Shown here one piece after another: positions 26,100-35,393 of a stretch of DNA of 64,000 nt. This stretch comes from Aurantimonas sp. 22II-16-19i. GTDB taxonomy: Bacteria > Pseudomonadota > Alphaproteobacteria > Rhizobiales > Rhizobiaceae. Location of the stretch: positions 94,266 to 158,265 of the forward strand of contig NZ_AQQS01000009.1 of assembly GCF_002088275.1 (NCBI RefSeq), read 5' to 3'. The stretch's first letter is position 1, and every line of letters begins with the position of its first letter. The translations under genes were made by a program, and so were the position numbers. The notes below the pieces were generated by a model. The model saw only the letters and a program-made list of their open reading frames with translations, was not told the DNA's origin and searched no databases.

Positions 26100-26866
26100 G
26101 TGGGACGCTTTATGGCCTCGGCGTCGGCCCGGGCGATCCGGAGCTGGTGACGCTGAAGGCCCACCGGATCCTTCGGGCCGCGCCCGTCGTGGCCTATCCG
26201 GCGCCCGACCACGGCACGAGCTTCGCGCGCTCGATCGTCGCCGGCTTTCTGACGGGCGACCAGGAGGAGATCCCGATCGTCGTGCCGATGCGGGTCGAGC
26301 GCTTTCCGGCAGCCGAAGTCTACGACGCGGCGGCGGCGACGATCGCGGCGCGGCTGGAGGCGGGCCTCGACGTCGCCGTCCTCTGCGAGGGCGATCCGTT
26401 CTTCTACGGCTCGTTCATGTACTTGTTCGAGCGCCTCGCCGAGCGCCACGAGGTGGTGATCGTGCCCGGCGTCGCCTCGCCCATGGCGGCGGCGGCGCGG
26501 GCCCTCCGGCCGCTGTCGGCCCGCAACGACATCCTCACCGTCATTCCCGGGCCGCTCGACGACGAGGCGCTGGCCGACAGGCTGCTCCATGCCGAGGCCT
26601 TCGTCATCATGAAGCTCGGCCGGCATTTCGACCGGGTCCGCGCCCTGATCGAGAGGCTCGGCCTGATGGACCGGTCGGTCTATTGCGAACGCGTGACCCT
26701 CGACGAGGAGCGTGTCCTGCCGCTCGCGGACGTGACGGGGGCCGCACCGTATTTTTCGATGATCCTCGGCTACCGGGGCGCCGAGCCGGCGATCGCCCGG
26801 CGCTACGGACTCGACGCGGCGCGGAAGCCGCAGATCATCCCTGAAAGCGAGAAAGGCCCGGCGTGA
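26096..26866 (+). CDS. cobI: Precorrin-2 C20-methyltransferase
   Basis: 256-aa tetrapyrrole methylase, the usual length. Family motifs: LYGLGVGPGDPELVTLKA (residues 4-21), LCEGDPFFYGSFMYLFERL (near 95-113) and IVPGVASPMAAAA. It adds the methyl group at C-20 of precorrin-2 or its cobalt form. The ATG overlaps the cobL stop and the TGA overlaps the GTG of the following gene, so four corrin genes form one coupled operon. Confidence 0.94.
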   Translation: MSGTLYGLGVGPGDPELVTLKAHRILRAAPVVAYPAPDHGTSFARSIVAGFLTGDQEEIPIVVPMRVERFPAAEVYDAAAATIAARLEAGLDVAVLCEGDPFFYGSFMYLFERLAERHEVVIVPGVASPMAAAARALRPLSARNDILTVIPGPLDDEALADRLLHAEAFVIMKLGRHFDRVRALIERLGLMDRSVYCERVTLDEERVLPLADVTGAAPYFSMILGYRGAEPAIARRYGLDAARKPQIIPESEKGPA

Positions 26867-28734
26867 GCGCTGAGCGAGACCAGACACCTGCCGTCATCCA
26901 CCTGACCGAAGCCGCCCGGCCCCTCGCCGGGAACATCGCCGCGGCGATCGGCGGCGAGGCCATCGGGCTTGGAGCACGGGCAGAGGGAATGGCCGGCGAC
27001 GGCGGGCCGGGCGTCGCGGAGGCGATCCGGGCGCTGTTTTCGGAGGGCCGCCCGATCGTCGCCCTGATGGCGAGCGGCGCCCTGATCCGCATCCTGGCGC
27101 CGCTCCTCGCCGATAAGCGGGCGGAGCCGCCGGTGGTGGTGGTCGCGGAGGACGGCTCGGCCGTGGTGCCGCTGCTCGGCGGACATCACGGCGCCAATGA
27201 TCTGGCGCGGACGATCGCGGCGGTGACGGCCGGTGTCGCGGCGGTGACGACGGCCGGCGACGTGAAGTTCGGCGCGGCGCTGGACGCGCCGCCCGCAGGC
27301 TACGTCCTGGAGAATCCGGAGGACGCCAAGGCGGTGATGGCGGCACTGGTCGCCGGCGGTGCGGCCGAGCTGGAGGGCAAGGCCCCGTGGCTGGAGCAAT
27401 CCCGGATCCCGTTTGCCCAAGCCGGTGCAAACTCCCCGAGCGCAGCCGTGCAGATCGCCGTTTCGACCGCCGCTCGCGGGCCGCGGCCGAACGAACTCCT
27501 CTACCGGCCGCAGACCCTCGTTCTCGGCCTCGGCGCCGAGCGCGGCGCACCGGTCGGCGAGGCGATCGCGCTGGCCGAGGCGGTGCTTGCCGAGGCCGGC
27601 GTCAGCCGCCTGTCGCTCGCCGCCGTCGCCAGCCTCGACGTCAAGGCCGACGAGGCGGCGGTGCATGCGGTGGCGGCGCATTTCGGCGTGCCGGCGCGGT
27701 TCTTTTCCGCAGCGCGGCTCGAAGACGAAGCGCCGCGGCTGCAGAACCCGTCGGACGTCGTCTTCGCCGAGGTCGGCTGCCACGGCGTCGCCGAGGGCGC
27801 GGCGCTGGCAGGTGTCGGGGCCGGCGGCAGCCTGCGGCTCGCCAAGCGCAAGTCGAGGCGTGTCACCGCCGCGCTGGGCGAGGCGGCCGAACCGGTCGAT
27901 CCGAAGACCATCGGCCGGGCGCGGGGGACGCTCTTCGTCGTCGGCATCGGACCCGGCAGCGAGGCCTGGCGCTCGCCGGAGGTGAGCCGCATGGTGGCCG
28001 CCTCCAGCGATCTCGTCGGCTATTCGCTCTATCTCGACCTCCTCGGGCCGCTGGCGGCGAAGAAGACCCGACACGACTTCGACCTCGGCAAGGAAGAGGC
28101 GCGGGTGCGCCACGCCATGGAACTCGCCGGCGAGGGGCGCAGCGTCGCGCTGGTCTGTTCGGGCGACGCCGGCATCTACGCCATGGCGACGCTGGTCTTC
28201 GAGCTCCTCGACAAGGGCGACGTCTCGGATGCGGCCAAGCGGATCGAAATCGTCAATTCGCCCGGCATCTCGGCGCTGCAGGGTGCGGCGGCGCGGGCCG
28301 GCGCACCGCTCGGCCACGACTTCTGCACGATCTCGCTGTCGGACCTCCTCACCCCCTGGGAGGACATCCAGCGCCGGGTGACGGCGGCGGCAGAGGGCGA
28401 TTTCGTCATCGCCTTCTATAATCCCGTCTCCAAGAAGCGCCGCACCCAGCTCGCCTTTGCAAGGGACGTTCTCCTCGAGCATCGGCCCGCCGACACGCCG
28501 GTGATCCTCGCCACCAATCTCGGCCGGGACGGCGAGAGCGTGCGCATCGTGCCGCTGGCGGAGCTGAACGTCGACGACGTCGACATGCTGACGGTGGTGA
28601 TCGTCGGCTCGTCGAACACGCGGGTGGTCACAACCGGGGACGGGAAGCGCTGGGCCTATACGCCGCGCGGCTATGCGCGGAAGGCGGGGACGGGGATCGA
28701 GGGCGGGTATTCTGGCGCAGCCTCGTTGAAGTAG
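26863..28734 (+). CDS. cobJ: CbiG-CobJ fusion: cobalt-precorrin-5A hydrolase / precorrin-3B C17-methyltransferase
   Basis: 623 aa in three parts. Residues 1 to about 150 match CbiG_N (IVALMASGALIRILAPLLADK, LLGGHHGANDLAR). Residues about 205-340 match CbiG_C/CobE (LVLGLGAERGAPVGEA, ASLDVKADEAAVHAVA). From about 355 onward is the CobJ/CbiH methylase (GTLFVVGIGPGS, GYSLYLDLLG, VCSGDAGIYAMA). CbiG opens the delta-lactone and releases acetaldehyde in the cobalt-early pathway; CobJ methylates C-17 with ring contraction. The GTG start overlaps the cobI stop. It is the last gene of the operon. Confidence 0.92.
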   Translation: MSAERDQTPAVIHLTEAARPLAGNIAAAIGGEAIGLGARAEGMAGDGGPGVAEAIRALFSEGRPIVALMASGALIRILAPLLADKRAEPPVVVVAEDGSAVVPLLGGHHGANDLARTIAAVTAGVAAVTTAGDVKFGAALDAPPAGYVLENPEDAKAVMAALVAGGAAELEGKAPWLEQSRIPFAQAGANSPSAAVQIAVSTAARGPRPNELLYRPQTLVLGLGAERGAPVGEAIALAEAVLAEAGVSRLSLAAVASLDVKADEAAVHAVAAHFGVPARFFSAARLEDEAPRLQNPSDVVFAEVGCHGVAEGAALAGVGAGGSLRLAKRKSRRVTAALGEAAEPVDPKTIGRARGTLFVVGIGPGSEAWRSPEVSRMVAASSDLVGYSLYLDLLGPLAAKKTRHDFDLGKEEARVRHAMELAGEGRSVALVCSGDAGIYAMATLVFELLDKGDVSDAAKRIEIVNSPGISALQGAAARAGAPLGHDFCTISLSDLLTPWEDIQRRVTAAAEGDFVIAFYNPVSKKRRTQLAFARDVLLEHRPADTPVILATNLGRDGESVRIVPLAELNVDDVDMLTVVIVGSSNTRVVTTGDGKRWAYTPRGYARKAGTGIEGGYSGAASLK

Positions 28735-28844
28735 CCTCTCATCGTGAGGCCGGGTCGCAGACCGGCGGAGCCTCGCAGGGCGAGGGTTGCTTGGCGCGAC
28801 CTGCGTGGAATTGGGATTTTGGCCAGTGGCGAGGCGACGTCGTA

Positions 28845-29018
28845 CCCCCCTCTGTCCTGCCGGACATCTCCCCCACAAGGAGGGAGATCGGCTTGGCGGT
28901 TGTGCCGCGGCCATCTTCAAACGTCGAATTCGGCGCAGCCGTCGAGAAAGAGGCGCCGGAGATCGAAGCTGCTGATCTCCCCCCTCGAGGGGGAGATGTC
29001 CGGCAGGACAGAGGGGGG
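28845..29018. repeat. MITE-like element with 30-bp perfect terminal inverted repeats
   Basis: This is the main content of the 336-bp gap between cobJ and yraN. Bases 28845-28874 (C6, TCTGTCCTGC, CGGACATCTC, C4) are the exact reverse complement of 28989-29018. Each end also forms its own CTCCC/GGGAG hairpin next to the inner edge. The 174-bp unit encodes no protein. I recall similar CCCTCTGTCCTGCCGGACAT repeats as dispersed intergenic elements in Hyphomicrobiales genomes; copy number cannot be judged from one window. No target-site duplication was clear. Confidence 0.8.
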
Positions 29019-29070
29019 CGCGAAGGGCCCGGCGGTCAAGAACTGAAGTGCTTGGACGAGTCCGTCCGCC

Positions 29071-29478
29071 CTACCACCGCCCCCGCCAGGCATCCGTCAC
29101 ATGCACCGGCCAGCGCCGCGGCAGGACGGCGACGATGTCGAAGCGGATCGACAGGCGGGCATGGTCCTTCTGCCTGGCCAGCCAGAGGTCGGCGGCGCCC
29201 TCGATGCGCCGCTGGGCGCTGGGGCCGACGGCGTCCATCGCGGCGGCAAGTGTCGGCCGGGCCTTCACCTCGACGATGGCGACGAGATCGCCGCGCCGGG
29301 CGACGATGTCGATCTCGCCGAGCTTGGTGCGGTACTGCCGGGCCACGATGCGGTAGCCCTTCAGCCGCAATGCCCACGCGGCGAGGGTTTCGCCGCGATG
29401 GCCGCGTCCGAGATGGCGGCGCCGGCGAACCGTCTCGACGCCCTCGGCGCCACGTCCGGGGGCGCCGTCTCGGCTCAT
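29071..29478 (-). CDS. yraN: YraN family (UPF0102) endonuclease-like protein
   Basis: 135-aa protein with a restriction-endonuclease-like fold. The catalytic pattern is seen as [19 protein letters not shown], giving the Asp, Glu and Lys of the PD-(D/E)xK core. An Arg-rich N-terminus (about 30 residues) precedes [16 protein letters not shown]. The role in cells is unsettled. Its ATG overlaps the rsmI stop (ATGA), a gene pair conserved across alphaproteobacteria. Confidence 0.88.
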   Translation of the reverse strand: MSRDGAPGRGAEGVETVRRRRHLGRGHRGETLAAWALRLKGYRIVARQYRTKLGEIDIVARRGDLVAIVEVKARPTLAAAMDAVGPSAQRRIEGAADLWLARQKDHARLSIRFDIVAVLPRRWPVHVTDAWRGRW

Positions 29479-30368
29479 TTGCCCTTCATTTCCAGCGCCC
29501 GCTGGTAGAGATCGCGGCGGGGAAGGCCGGTCAGCCTCGCCGCCTCCTGGGCGGCCTTGGTCGGCTTCATTTCCACCAGAAGACCAGCGAGGATCTCGTC
29601 GGCATCGGCCTGGCTGGCCGCGCCGTCTGCGGGCGGTGGGGCGATGCAGACGACGATCTCGCCGCGCACCTCCGCCATCTCGGAAAATTGCGTCGCCAGA
29701 TCCGGCAGGAGGCCGCGATAGATGGTCTCGTGCAGCTTGGTCAACTCCCGGCAGACGGCGGCCTCGCGCTCCGGGAATATTTCGGCCATGGCGGCGAGGC
29801 TGGCGGCGATGCGGTGCGGCGCCTCGAAGAGGATGAGCGTGCCGGGCACCCGCACGAGTTCCTCCAGCCGCTCGGCCCGCGCCTTTTCCTTCTGGGGCAG
29901 GAAGCCGGCGAAGAAGAAGGCGTCCGACGGCAGGCCGGAGGCCAGAAGCGCCGTCGTCACCGCCGAGGCGCCGGGGATCGGCACGACCTTGACGCCGGCC
30001 TCGTAGGCGCTCTGCACCAGCCGGTAGCCGGGATCGGAGACCAGCGGCGTGCCGGCATCCGAGACCAGCGCCACCGATCCGCCTGCCTGCACGACCTCGA
30101 TCAGGGCCGGGCCCGCCGTTTCCGCATTGTGCTCGTGATAGGGCGTCATCCGCCGCTCGATGGCAAAGCGCTGCAGCAGCTTGCCGGTCACCCGCGTATC
30201 CTCGCAGGCGAGACGGTCGGCGCCGGCGATGATCTCCAGCGCGCGCAGCGTCACGTCGCCGAGATTGCCGATGGGCGTCGCGACCAGATAGAGCGCCGGC
30301 TCGGGGCGCGGCGCGGCGCGGGCCTGGCCGAAGACGGTGAAGCGGGGCGGGGCGGATGGGTCTGTCAT
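29475..30368 (-). CDS. rsmI: 16S rRNA (cytidine1402-2'-O)-methyltransferase
   Basis: 297-aa SAM-dependent methylase of the tetrapyrrole-methylase fold that modifies C1402 in the ribosomal P site. Motifs seen: [19 protein letters not shown] (near residue 27), [27 protein letters not shown] and [10 protein letters not shown]. The N-terminal 25 residues are a Pro/Arg-rich extension. It is followed by yraN with overlap; a 63-bp gap separates it from the tetR gene on the same strand. Confidence 0.93.
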   Translation of the reverse strand: MTDPSAPPRFTVFGQARAAPRPEPALYLVATPIGNLGDVTLRALEIIAGADRLACEDTRVTGKLLQRFAIERRMTPYHEHNAETAGPALIEVVQAGGSVALVSDAGTPLVSDPGYRLVQSAYEAGVKVVPIPGASAVTTALLASGLPSDAFFFAGFLPQKEKARAERLEELVRVPGTLILFEAPHRIAASLAAMAEIFPEREAAVCRELTKLHETIYRGLLPDLATQFSEMAEVRGEIVVCIAPPPADGAASQADADEILAGLLVEMKPTKAAQEAARLTGLPRRDLYQRALEMKGK

Positions 30369-30431
30369 TCTGTTGGTCTACACGAACGAGCACCGTTTGA
30401 GGACATCGGCGATCCACGCCCCCCGCATCCC

Positions 30432-31028
30432 TCAGACGTCGGCCGCCCGCAATCCCGAGGCGAGAAGGAGGAAGGCGTCGACGGCCTTGCCATGGACCGC
30501 ACGGGGATCCTTCGCCGCGGCGATCCAGAGGGCCGCATTCAGCGCGGCACCGTTGATCAGCCGCGCGGCCGCTTCGGGATCGACCGGCCGCAGCGTCCCC
30601 TCCGCGACGAGGGCCTCGATCGTCTCGGCAGTCGCCTTCAGGCAGGCGGTCTGGTTCGGCCACTGGGACGGATCGCCCAGCACGGCGGGGCCGTCCAGCA
30701 GCATGATGCGCTGGATTTCCGGCTCCAGCGCCATCTCGATATAGGCGATCCCTTCGGCCAGGAAGCCGAGCCACGGCGTCTCCGCCCTTTGTCTGGCGAG
30801 CCGCATGCGCGCCAGCATCTCCGCATCGATCTGGTCGATCACGGCCTGGAGGAGGCCCTTCTTGTCACCGAAATTGTGGTAGAGCGCGCCGCGCGTCAGC
30901 CCGGCCCCGGCCGTCAGCTCGTCCATGGAGGCGCCGGCATAGCCCTGTTCGGCGAAGGCCCTTCGCGCGGCGGACAGGAGCTTTGCACGGGTTTCCGCGA
31001 CCATCTGAGCTCGCCGACCTTCGGCCAT
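30432..31028 (-). CDS. TetR/AcrR family repressor
   Basis: 198-aa regulator. The helix-turn-helix is at about residues 28-48 ([20 protein letters not shown]), typical of TetR proteins. The rest is the helical ligand-binding and dimer domain, with Trp and Met residues that could line a hydrophobic pocket. GAGGAAA before the ATG at 31028 supports this start over in-frame ATGs at 31043, 31049 and 31070; the last would lie inside the operator. It is divergent from a Rid-family gene and likely represses both. Confidence 0.85.
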   Translation of the reverse strand: MAEGRRAQMVAETRAKLLSAARRAFAEQGYAGASMDELTAGAGLTRGALYHNFGDKKGLLQAVIDQIDAEMLARMRLARQRAETPWLGFLAEGIAYIEMALEPEIQRIMLLDGPAVLGDPSQWPNQTACLKATAETIEALVAEGTLRPVDPEAAARLINGAALNAALWIAAAKDPRAVHGKAVDAFLLLASGLRAADV

Positions 31029-31066
31029 GTTCGGTTTCCTCATGTTCATGCGGCCGCATGCTATTG

Positions 31067-31111
31067 ACATACGCCTCGTATGTTAGCAAATTTGACGTAC
31101 GAGGCGTATGT
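31067..31111. promoter_or_regulatory. Double TetR operator between divergent tetR and rid genes
   Basis: Two 17-bp palindromes, ACATACG-CCT-CGTATGT (31067-31083, perfect) and ACGTACG-AGG-CGTATGT (31095-31111, one mismatch), are centred 28 bp apart. The outer parts also form a 14-bp perfect inverted repeat (31067-31080 with 31098-31111). A TTGACA at 31064-31069 overlaps the first site, so binding could block a promoter for the Rid gene. No clear -10 box was found. Confidence 0.8.
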
Positions 31112-31233
31112 AAAACGTCCCGCCGCAAGTTTCCACGTCGGATCCCTCGATATGGGGTGGACGACGGAGATGCTCATGAACTCTCCCGGCGATGCCGAGG
31201 GGGTCGAAACAACGGTTTCAAAGGACCTCGGCC

Positions 31234-31632
31234 ATGGCCAAGCGCGACGCGATCTATCCTGCCGGACGACAGGCTCTCTACGACATCAACCGCTATTCCG
31301 CAGCGATCCGCTCCGGCGACCTGCTCTTCGTGTCCGGCCAGGTCGGCAGCCGCGAAGACGGCTCTGCCGAGCCGGATTTTCCCGCCCAGGTGCAGCGCGC
31401 CTTCGACAACCTCGCGGCAGTGCTGGAGGCCGCAGGATGCGGCTTCGACGACGTCGTCGACGTTACGACGTTTCACACCGACCCGGAACGCCAGTTCGAT
31501 GCGGTGCACGTCGCGCGCTCGAAGGTGTTCGCCGACAAGCCTTATCCGAACTGGACCGCGGTCGGGGTCAACTGGCTGGCGGGCTTCGACTTCGAGATCA
31601 AGGTGATCGCCCGGATTCCGAAAGCCGCCTGA
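31234..31632 (+). CDS. Rid family (YjgF/YER057c/UK114) protein, non-canonical subgroup
   Basis: 132-aa trimeric-type Rid domain protein, starting at MAKRDAIYPAGRQ after AAGGA. The body (LLFVSGQVG, QVQRAFDNLAAVLEAAG, VVDVTTFHTD) is typical. The arginine that binds the imine substrate in true RidA, in the PARSxVxV region, is not present: the equivalent stretch is YPNWTAVGVNW. It is therefore probably one of the Rid subfamilies without enamine/imine deaminase activity. Divergence from tetR with shared operators suggests induction by a small molecule. Confidence 0.85.
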   Translation: MAKRDAIYPAGRQALYDINRYSAAIRSGDLLFVSGQVGSREDGSAEPDFPAQVQRAFDNLAAVLEAAGCGFDDVVDVTTFHTDPERQFDAVHVARSKVFADKPYPNWTAVGVNWLAGFDFEIKVIARIPKAA

Positions 31633-31753
31633 CCGCCGAGGACACGCAGCGGGCCGCGGCAACCACCAAGGTGCCGCCGTCCGCTGCGCCTGCAACGGTC
31701 GTCGGCCGCCGACACGCTTGCGACGCGGTGACCAGGCCGTCAGGCCGCGCCTC

Positions 31754-32956
31754 TCACGCCAGATCGGCCACCACCGCGTCGAGCACCAGCATCCCCGCCG
31801 GCGTCGCGCGGATGCGGTCCGGGCCGAGGCGCTCTATCATGCCGTGATGGGCGAGGTCGGCCTCGCTCGCCTTGTCGATGTCGCGGCCGGCGAGCTTGCG
31901 CCAGCGGCAGAGGTCGATGCCCTCGGTGAGGCGCAGGCCCATCAGGAGCAACTCGTCGGCCTGTTCCTCGAGCGATAGGGCCTCGTCGGTGACGGCGCCG
32001 GAATCCCAGCTCTCGACCATCTTCAGCCAGGTCTCGGGCAGCGGCTCGTTGGCGATGGCGTGCCGCGCGCCGTTCTCCCCCTTCAGCCTGCCATGGGCGC
32101 CGGGGCCGACGCCGGCATAGAACCCGTAGCGCCAATAGGTCAGGTTGTGGCGCGACTCCGCGCCGGGCACCGCATGGTTGGAGATCTCGTAGGCCGGCAG
32201 GCCGCGGGCGGCGGTGATCTGCTGCGTCGCCTCGTAGAGATCGGCCGAGAGCTCGCCGTCCGGCACGATCAGCTTGCCGGCTTTGTGCAGATCGAAGAAG
32301 GGCGTGCCCATCTCGATGGTCAGCTGGTAGAGCGACAGGTGGTCGGCGGCGAGATCGATCGCCTGGTTCAGCTCCGCCTCCCAGGCCTCGACGGTCTGGT
32401 TCGGCCGCGCATAGATCAGGTCGAAGGAGAGGCGGGGAAAGATCTCGCGGGCGAGCCGGATGGCTTCGAGCGCGGCGGCGACGTCGTGCAGGCGGCCGAG
32501 ACGGCGAAGGTCGGGATCGTTCAGGGCCTGGACGCCGAGGGAGACGCGGTTGACGCCCGCCGCCCGGTAGCCGCGAAAGCGCGAGGCCTCGACGCTGGAG
32601 GGGTTGGCCTCCAGCGTGATCTCGGCGTCGGGCGCGATCGTCCAGTTTTCGGCCACGGCTTCGAGGATCGCCCCGACGGTTTCCGGGGCCATCAGGCTGG
32701 GCGTGCCGCCGCCGAAGAAGATCGAGGTGACGAGTTCGCCTTTCGAGCGCCGGGCCGCCTCCTTCAGTTCGCGCGTGAAGGCGGCGACGTAGCGCGGCTG
32801 GTCGATGGCGGATCGCCGGACATGGCTGTTGAAGTCGCAATAGGGGCATTTGGCCGCGCAGAACGGCCAATGCACATAGACCCCGAAGCCCGGCGCGGCA
32901 GGCGTCCTGGCGAAGGGGAGGACCCCGGCTGTCCGGTGCGGCGACATCAGGTTCAT
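31754..32956 (-). CDS. hemW: HemW, radical SAM heme chaperone
   Basis: 400-aa radical SAM protein formerly named as an oxygen-independent coproporphyrinogen oxidase. The 4Fe-4S motif CAAKCPYC is near residues 33-40, with the HemW-type VYVHWPFC context. FFGGGTPSL and the later VNRVSLGVQALND fit the family. A C-terminal HemN-like domain follows. It lacks the extra N-terminal region of HemN. The gene is 10 bp downstream of rdgB in the conserved rph-rdgB-hemW run. Confidence 0.92.
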   Translation of the reverse strand: MNLMSPHRTAGVLPFARTPAAPGFGVYVHWPFCAAKCPYCDFNSHVRRSAIDQPRYVAAFTRELKEAARRSKGELVTSIFFGGGTPSLMAPETVGAILEAVAENWTIAPDAEITLEANPSSVEASRFRGYRAAGVNRVSLGVQALNDPDLRRLGRLHDVAAALEAIRLAREIFPRLSFDLIYARPNQTVEAWEAELNQAIDLAADHLSLYQLTIEMGTPFFDLHKAGKLIVPDGELSADLYEATQQITAARGLPAYEISNHAVPGAESRHNLTYWRYGFYAGVGPGAHGRLKGENGARHAIANEPLPETWLKMVESWDSGAVTDEALSLEEQADELLLMGLRLTEGIDLCRWRKLAGRDIDKASEADLAHHGMIERLGPDRIRATPAGMLVLDAVVADLA

Positions 32957-32966
32957 CGGACCCCTC

Positions 32967-33611
32967 TCATTCCACCCCGAGGGCGAGCTTGGCGAATTTC
33001 TGGAACGCCCGCGCCCGGTGCGACAGGGCGGTCGCCTGGCCGGGAACCCAGGCGTGCTTTTCCGCCGACATCATCTCGCCGAAGGTCCGGCTCTCGCCGT
33101 CCGGCAGGAAGATCGGGTCGTAGCCGAAGCCCTTGTCGCCGACCGGCGGCCAGACGACCGTGCCGTCCACCTCGCCGCGGAAGAACATCGGCTCATGGCC
33201 GGGTCTTGCGAGGCAGAGGACGGCGACGAAGGTCGCCTTGCGCTTGTCCGGCGTCGTCGCGCCGGCGGCCTGGAGCTTCTCCTCGACGTTGCGCATCGCC
33301 ATGGCGAAGTCGCGGTCCGGCCCGCCCCAGCGGGCCGAATAGATGCCGGGGGCGCCGTTCAGGGCCTCGATGGCGATGCCGCTGTCGTCCGACAGCGAGG
33401 CGAGCCCGGTCGCCTCCATGGCCGCCAGCGCCTTGATCGCGGCATTTTCCTCAAAGGTCGTGCCGGTCTCTTCCGGGTCGTCGAGACCCTTGTCGGCGGC
33501 CGAGGTCACCGCGAAGCCGAACGGCTCCATCAGCTCGCGGAACTCCCAGATCTTGCCCTTGTTGTGGCTGGCGACGAGCAGCGGCCCGTCTTCCGGCGTC
33601 AGAAGCGGCAT
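32967..33611 (-). CDS. rdgB: Non-canonical purine NTP pyrophosphatase (RdgB/HAM1)
   Basis: 214-aa enzyme that hydrolyses ITP, dITP and XTP to monophosphates, keeping deaminated purines out of DNA and RNA. Motifs: [18 protein letters not shown] (residues 14-31), [22 protein letters not shown] and the late [21 protein letters not shown]. The ATG shares one base with the rph stop (TGATG), so the two genes are translationally coupled. Confidence 0.94.
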   Translation of the reverse strand: MPLLTPEDGPLLVASHNKGKIWEFRELMEPFGFAVTSAADKGLDDPEETGTTFEENAAIKALAAMEATGLASLSDDSGIAIEALNGAPGIYSARWGGPDRDFAMAMRNVEEKLQAAGATTPDKRKATFVAVLCLARPGHEPMFFRGEVDGTVVWPPVGDKGFGYDPIFLPDGESRTFGEMMSAEKHAWVPGQATALSHRARAFQKFAKLALGVE

Positions 33612-34333
33612 CAGTGCTCTCCGAGAACCTGGCGCTGCGTCGCGACCAGTTCGTTGATCCCCTTGCGGGCGAGCTTCAGGAGTTCGAGGAACTCGTCTTC
33701 CGAGAACGGCGCCCCCTCGGCGGTGCCCTGGATCTCGACGATGCCGCCGGCCCCGGTCATGACGAAATTGGCGTCGGTCTCGGCGGTGGAATCCTCCGCA
33801 TAGTCGAGGTCGAGCACCGGCTGGTTCTTGTAGATGCCGCAGGAGACCGCCGCGACATGGCCCTGGAGGACGTCGTGGCGCTTCACCATCGAGCGCTCCT
33901 CCATCCATTTCAGGCATTCCGACAGCGCCACGAAGCCGCCGGTGATTGCCGCCGTGCGGGTGCCGCCATCGGCCTGGAGGACGTCGCAATCGACGGTGAT
34001 CTGGCGCTCGCCGAGGGCCTGGAGGTCGACGATGGAGCGCAGGGAACGGCCGATGAGACGCTGGATCTCCTGGGTGCGGCCGGACTGCTTGCCCTGGGCG
34101 GCCTCGCGGCGCATGCGCTCGCCGGTGGCCCGCGGCAGCATGCCGTATTCCGCCGTCACCCAGCCCTTGCCGGTGTTCTTCAGGAACGGCGGCACGCGCT
34201 CTTCCAGGCTCGCCATGCACAGCACCTCGGTGTTGCCGAAGCGCACGAGGCAGGAGCCTTCCGCATGGCGCGAGACGCCGGTGTCCATCGAGACGTCGCG
34301 CATGGCGTCGTTGGGGCGTTTGGAAGGGCGCAT
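33611..34333 (-). CDS. rph: Ribonuclease PH
   Basis: 240-aa phosphorolytic 3'-5' exoribonuclease that trims tRNA 3' ends. The start [19 protein letters not shown] and the motifs [33 protein letters not shown] and [19 protein letters not shown] are fully typical, including the metal-binding aspartates. In most relatives rph is directly divergent from hrcA; here two extra genes lie between them. Confidence 0.95.
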   Translation of the reverse strand: MRPSKRPNDAMRDVSMDTGVSRHAEGSCLVRFGNTEVLCMASLEERVPPFLKNTGKGWVTAEYGMLPRATGERMRREAAQGKQSGRTQEIQRLIGRSLRSIVDLQALGERQITVDCDVLQADGGTRTAAITGGFVALSECLKWMEERSMVKRHDVLQGHVAAVSCGIYKNQPVLDLDYAEDSTAETDANFVMTGAGGIVEIQGTAEGAPFSEDEFLELLKLARKGINELVATQRQVLGEH

Positions 34334-34669
34334 GGGTGGCTCGCTTTTGCTTCGAATTTGAATGGTTAACGGAGTGTTATTGCGCCGGGCTTGTATCGGG
34401 AAAGCGGCAGGCACGCAAAGGCTTCGGGACGGGTTTCTGCGGGGCGTCGCGCCGCCTGCGCCACTGCGCGACGAGGCACGGCCCGATGGGTCTTGCGACC
34501 CGGCCGGGCGCGGACGACGAGGCTGCGACGATGGCGCCGCGTTCTCGGACCGGAGCATCAGGCGATCCGCGATCGCGCCAGCCCGAAACGGTGGCTTCCG
34601 CCCCTGTTGTTGCCCGGTCGCCGACCCGCGCGTATGCTGGACGCCTCGACGTTGACGAATGGGGGTCGC
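34334..34669. other. 336-bp intergenic region between rph and the Uma2 gene
   Basis: A divergent promoter region. The part next to rph (34345-34385) is locally AT-rich, consistent with a promoter, but no convincing -35/-10 pair was identified. The rest is GC-rich without a supported gene, repeat or RNA hairpin with a T-tract. Confidence 0.5.
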
Positions 34670-35287
34670 GTGGCTTTCCCGGAGCAGGAACTCGTGTCGG
34701 CGGAGCAGTTCCTCCGGTGGATCCGTGCCGAGGAGGACCGCTTCGAACTCGTCGACGGCCGGATCGTCAGGATGATGACGGGGGCCAAGCAGAGCCACAA
34801 CGTCGTCACCGCGAACATCGTTGCGGCGTTGTTGCCGCAGGCTCGGCCCGGCGGTTGCCGGACGACGGCGAACGACACCGCGGTCCGGACCGGGCCGGGG
34901 TCCGTTCGCTATCCGGACGTCGTGGTGGATTGCGGGCCGAGCGATCCCGATGCGCTCGAAGCGTCCTCTCCGACGCTGGTCGTGGAGGTGGCGTCTCCGG
35001 GGACGTCGGCCATCGACGCGACCGACAAGCTCGACGAGTACCAGGGCCATGGCGACGTCCGGCTCATCCTGTTCGTCGATCCCGACAGGGTCTCGGTCAA
35101 GCTCTACAGGCGAGGCGAGGGCGGTCGCTGGGAGATCGAGAAATACGACGATCTCGCTCAGGGCATCGCGCTTCCCGAGATCGGCGGATCGCGGGCACTC
35201 GGCGACATCTACGCGGCGCTGGATCCTGCGCCGCCGCCGCGGCTGCGGCTGGTCGACGTGTCCGGAACGGGTCGCGCCGGTCCGTGA
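34670..35287 (+). CDS. Uma2 family (DUF820) endonuclease-like protein
   Basis: 205-aa member of the Uma2 family, which has a PD-(D/E)xK nuclease fold. Visible core: [21 protein letters not shown] (Asp) and [12 protein letters not shown] (Glu in the ExK-like position), then TDKLDEYQ. The GTG at 34670, after GGGGG, gives the standard N-terminus (M)[17 protein letters not shown]; an ATG at 34634 would add 12 residues. These genes are abundant in cyanobacteria and scattered elsewhere, and their role is unknown. It lies between rph and the oxidoreductase gene. Confidence 0.8.
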   Translation: MAFPEQELVSAEQFLRWIRAEEDRFELVDGRIVRMMTGAKQSHNVVTANIVAALLPQARPGGCRTTANDTAVRTGPGSVRYPDVVVDCGPSDPDALEASSPTLVVEVASPGTSAIDATDKLDEYQGHGDVRLILFVDPDRVSVKLYRRGEGGRWEIEKYDDLAQGIALPEIGGSRALGDIYAALDPAPPPRLRLVDVSGTGRAGP

Positions 35288-35393
35288 TGAGCGAGGGCGG
35301 ATGGCCCGTCCCGCGCCGCAAAAACTGCTTGCTCTCCCCGATGGGCCAACTACCCTTTCGCGCCAGTACCTGAGTCGAAAGGACAAAACAGCC

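Noticed and set aside
28791..31067. A 758-codon plus-strand frame across the repeat element, yraN, rsmI and tetR
   Set aside because: Runs antisense to three well-supported genes and through an intergenic inverted repeat; no family resemblance.
31080..31847. A 255-codon plus-strand frame starting in the TetR operator
   Set aside because: It overlaps the Rid gene in another frame and has no recognisable domain.
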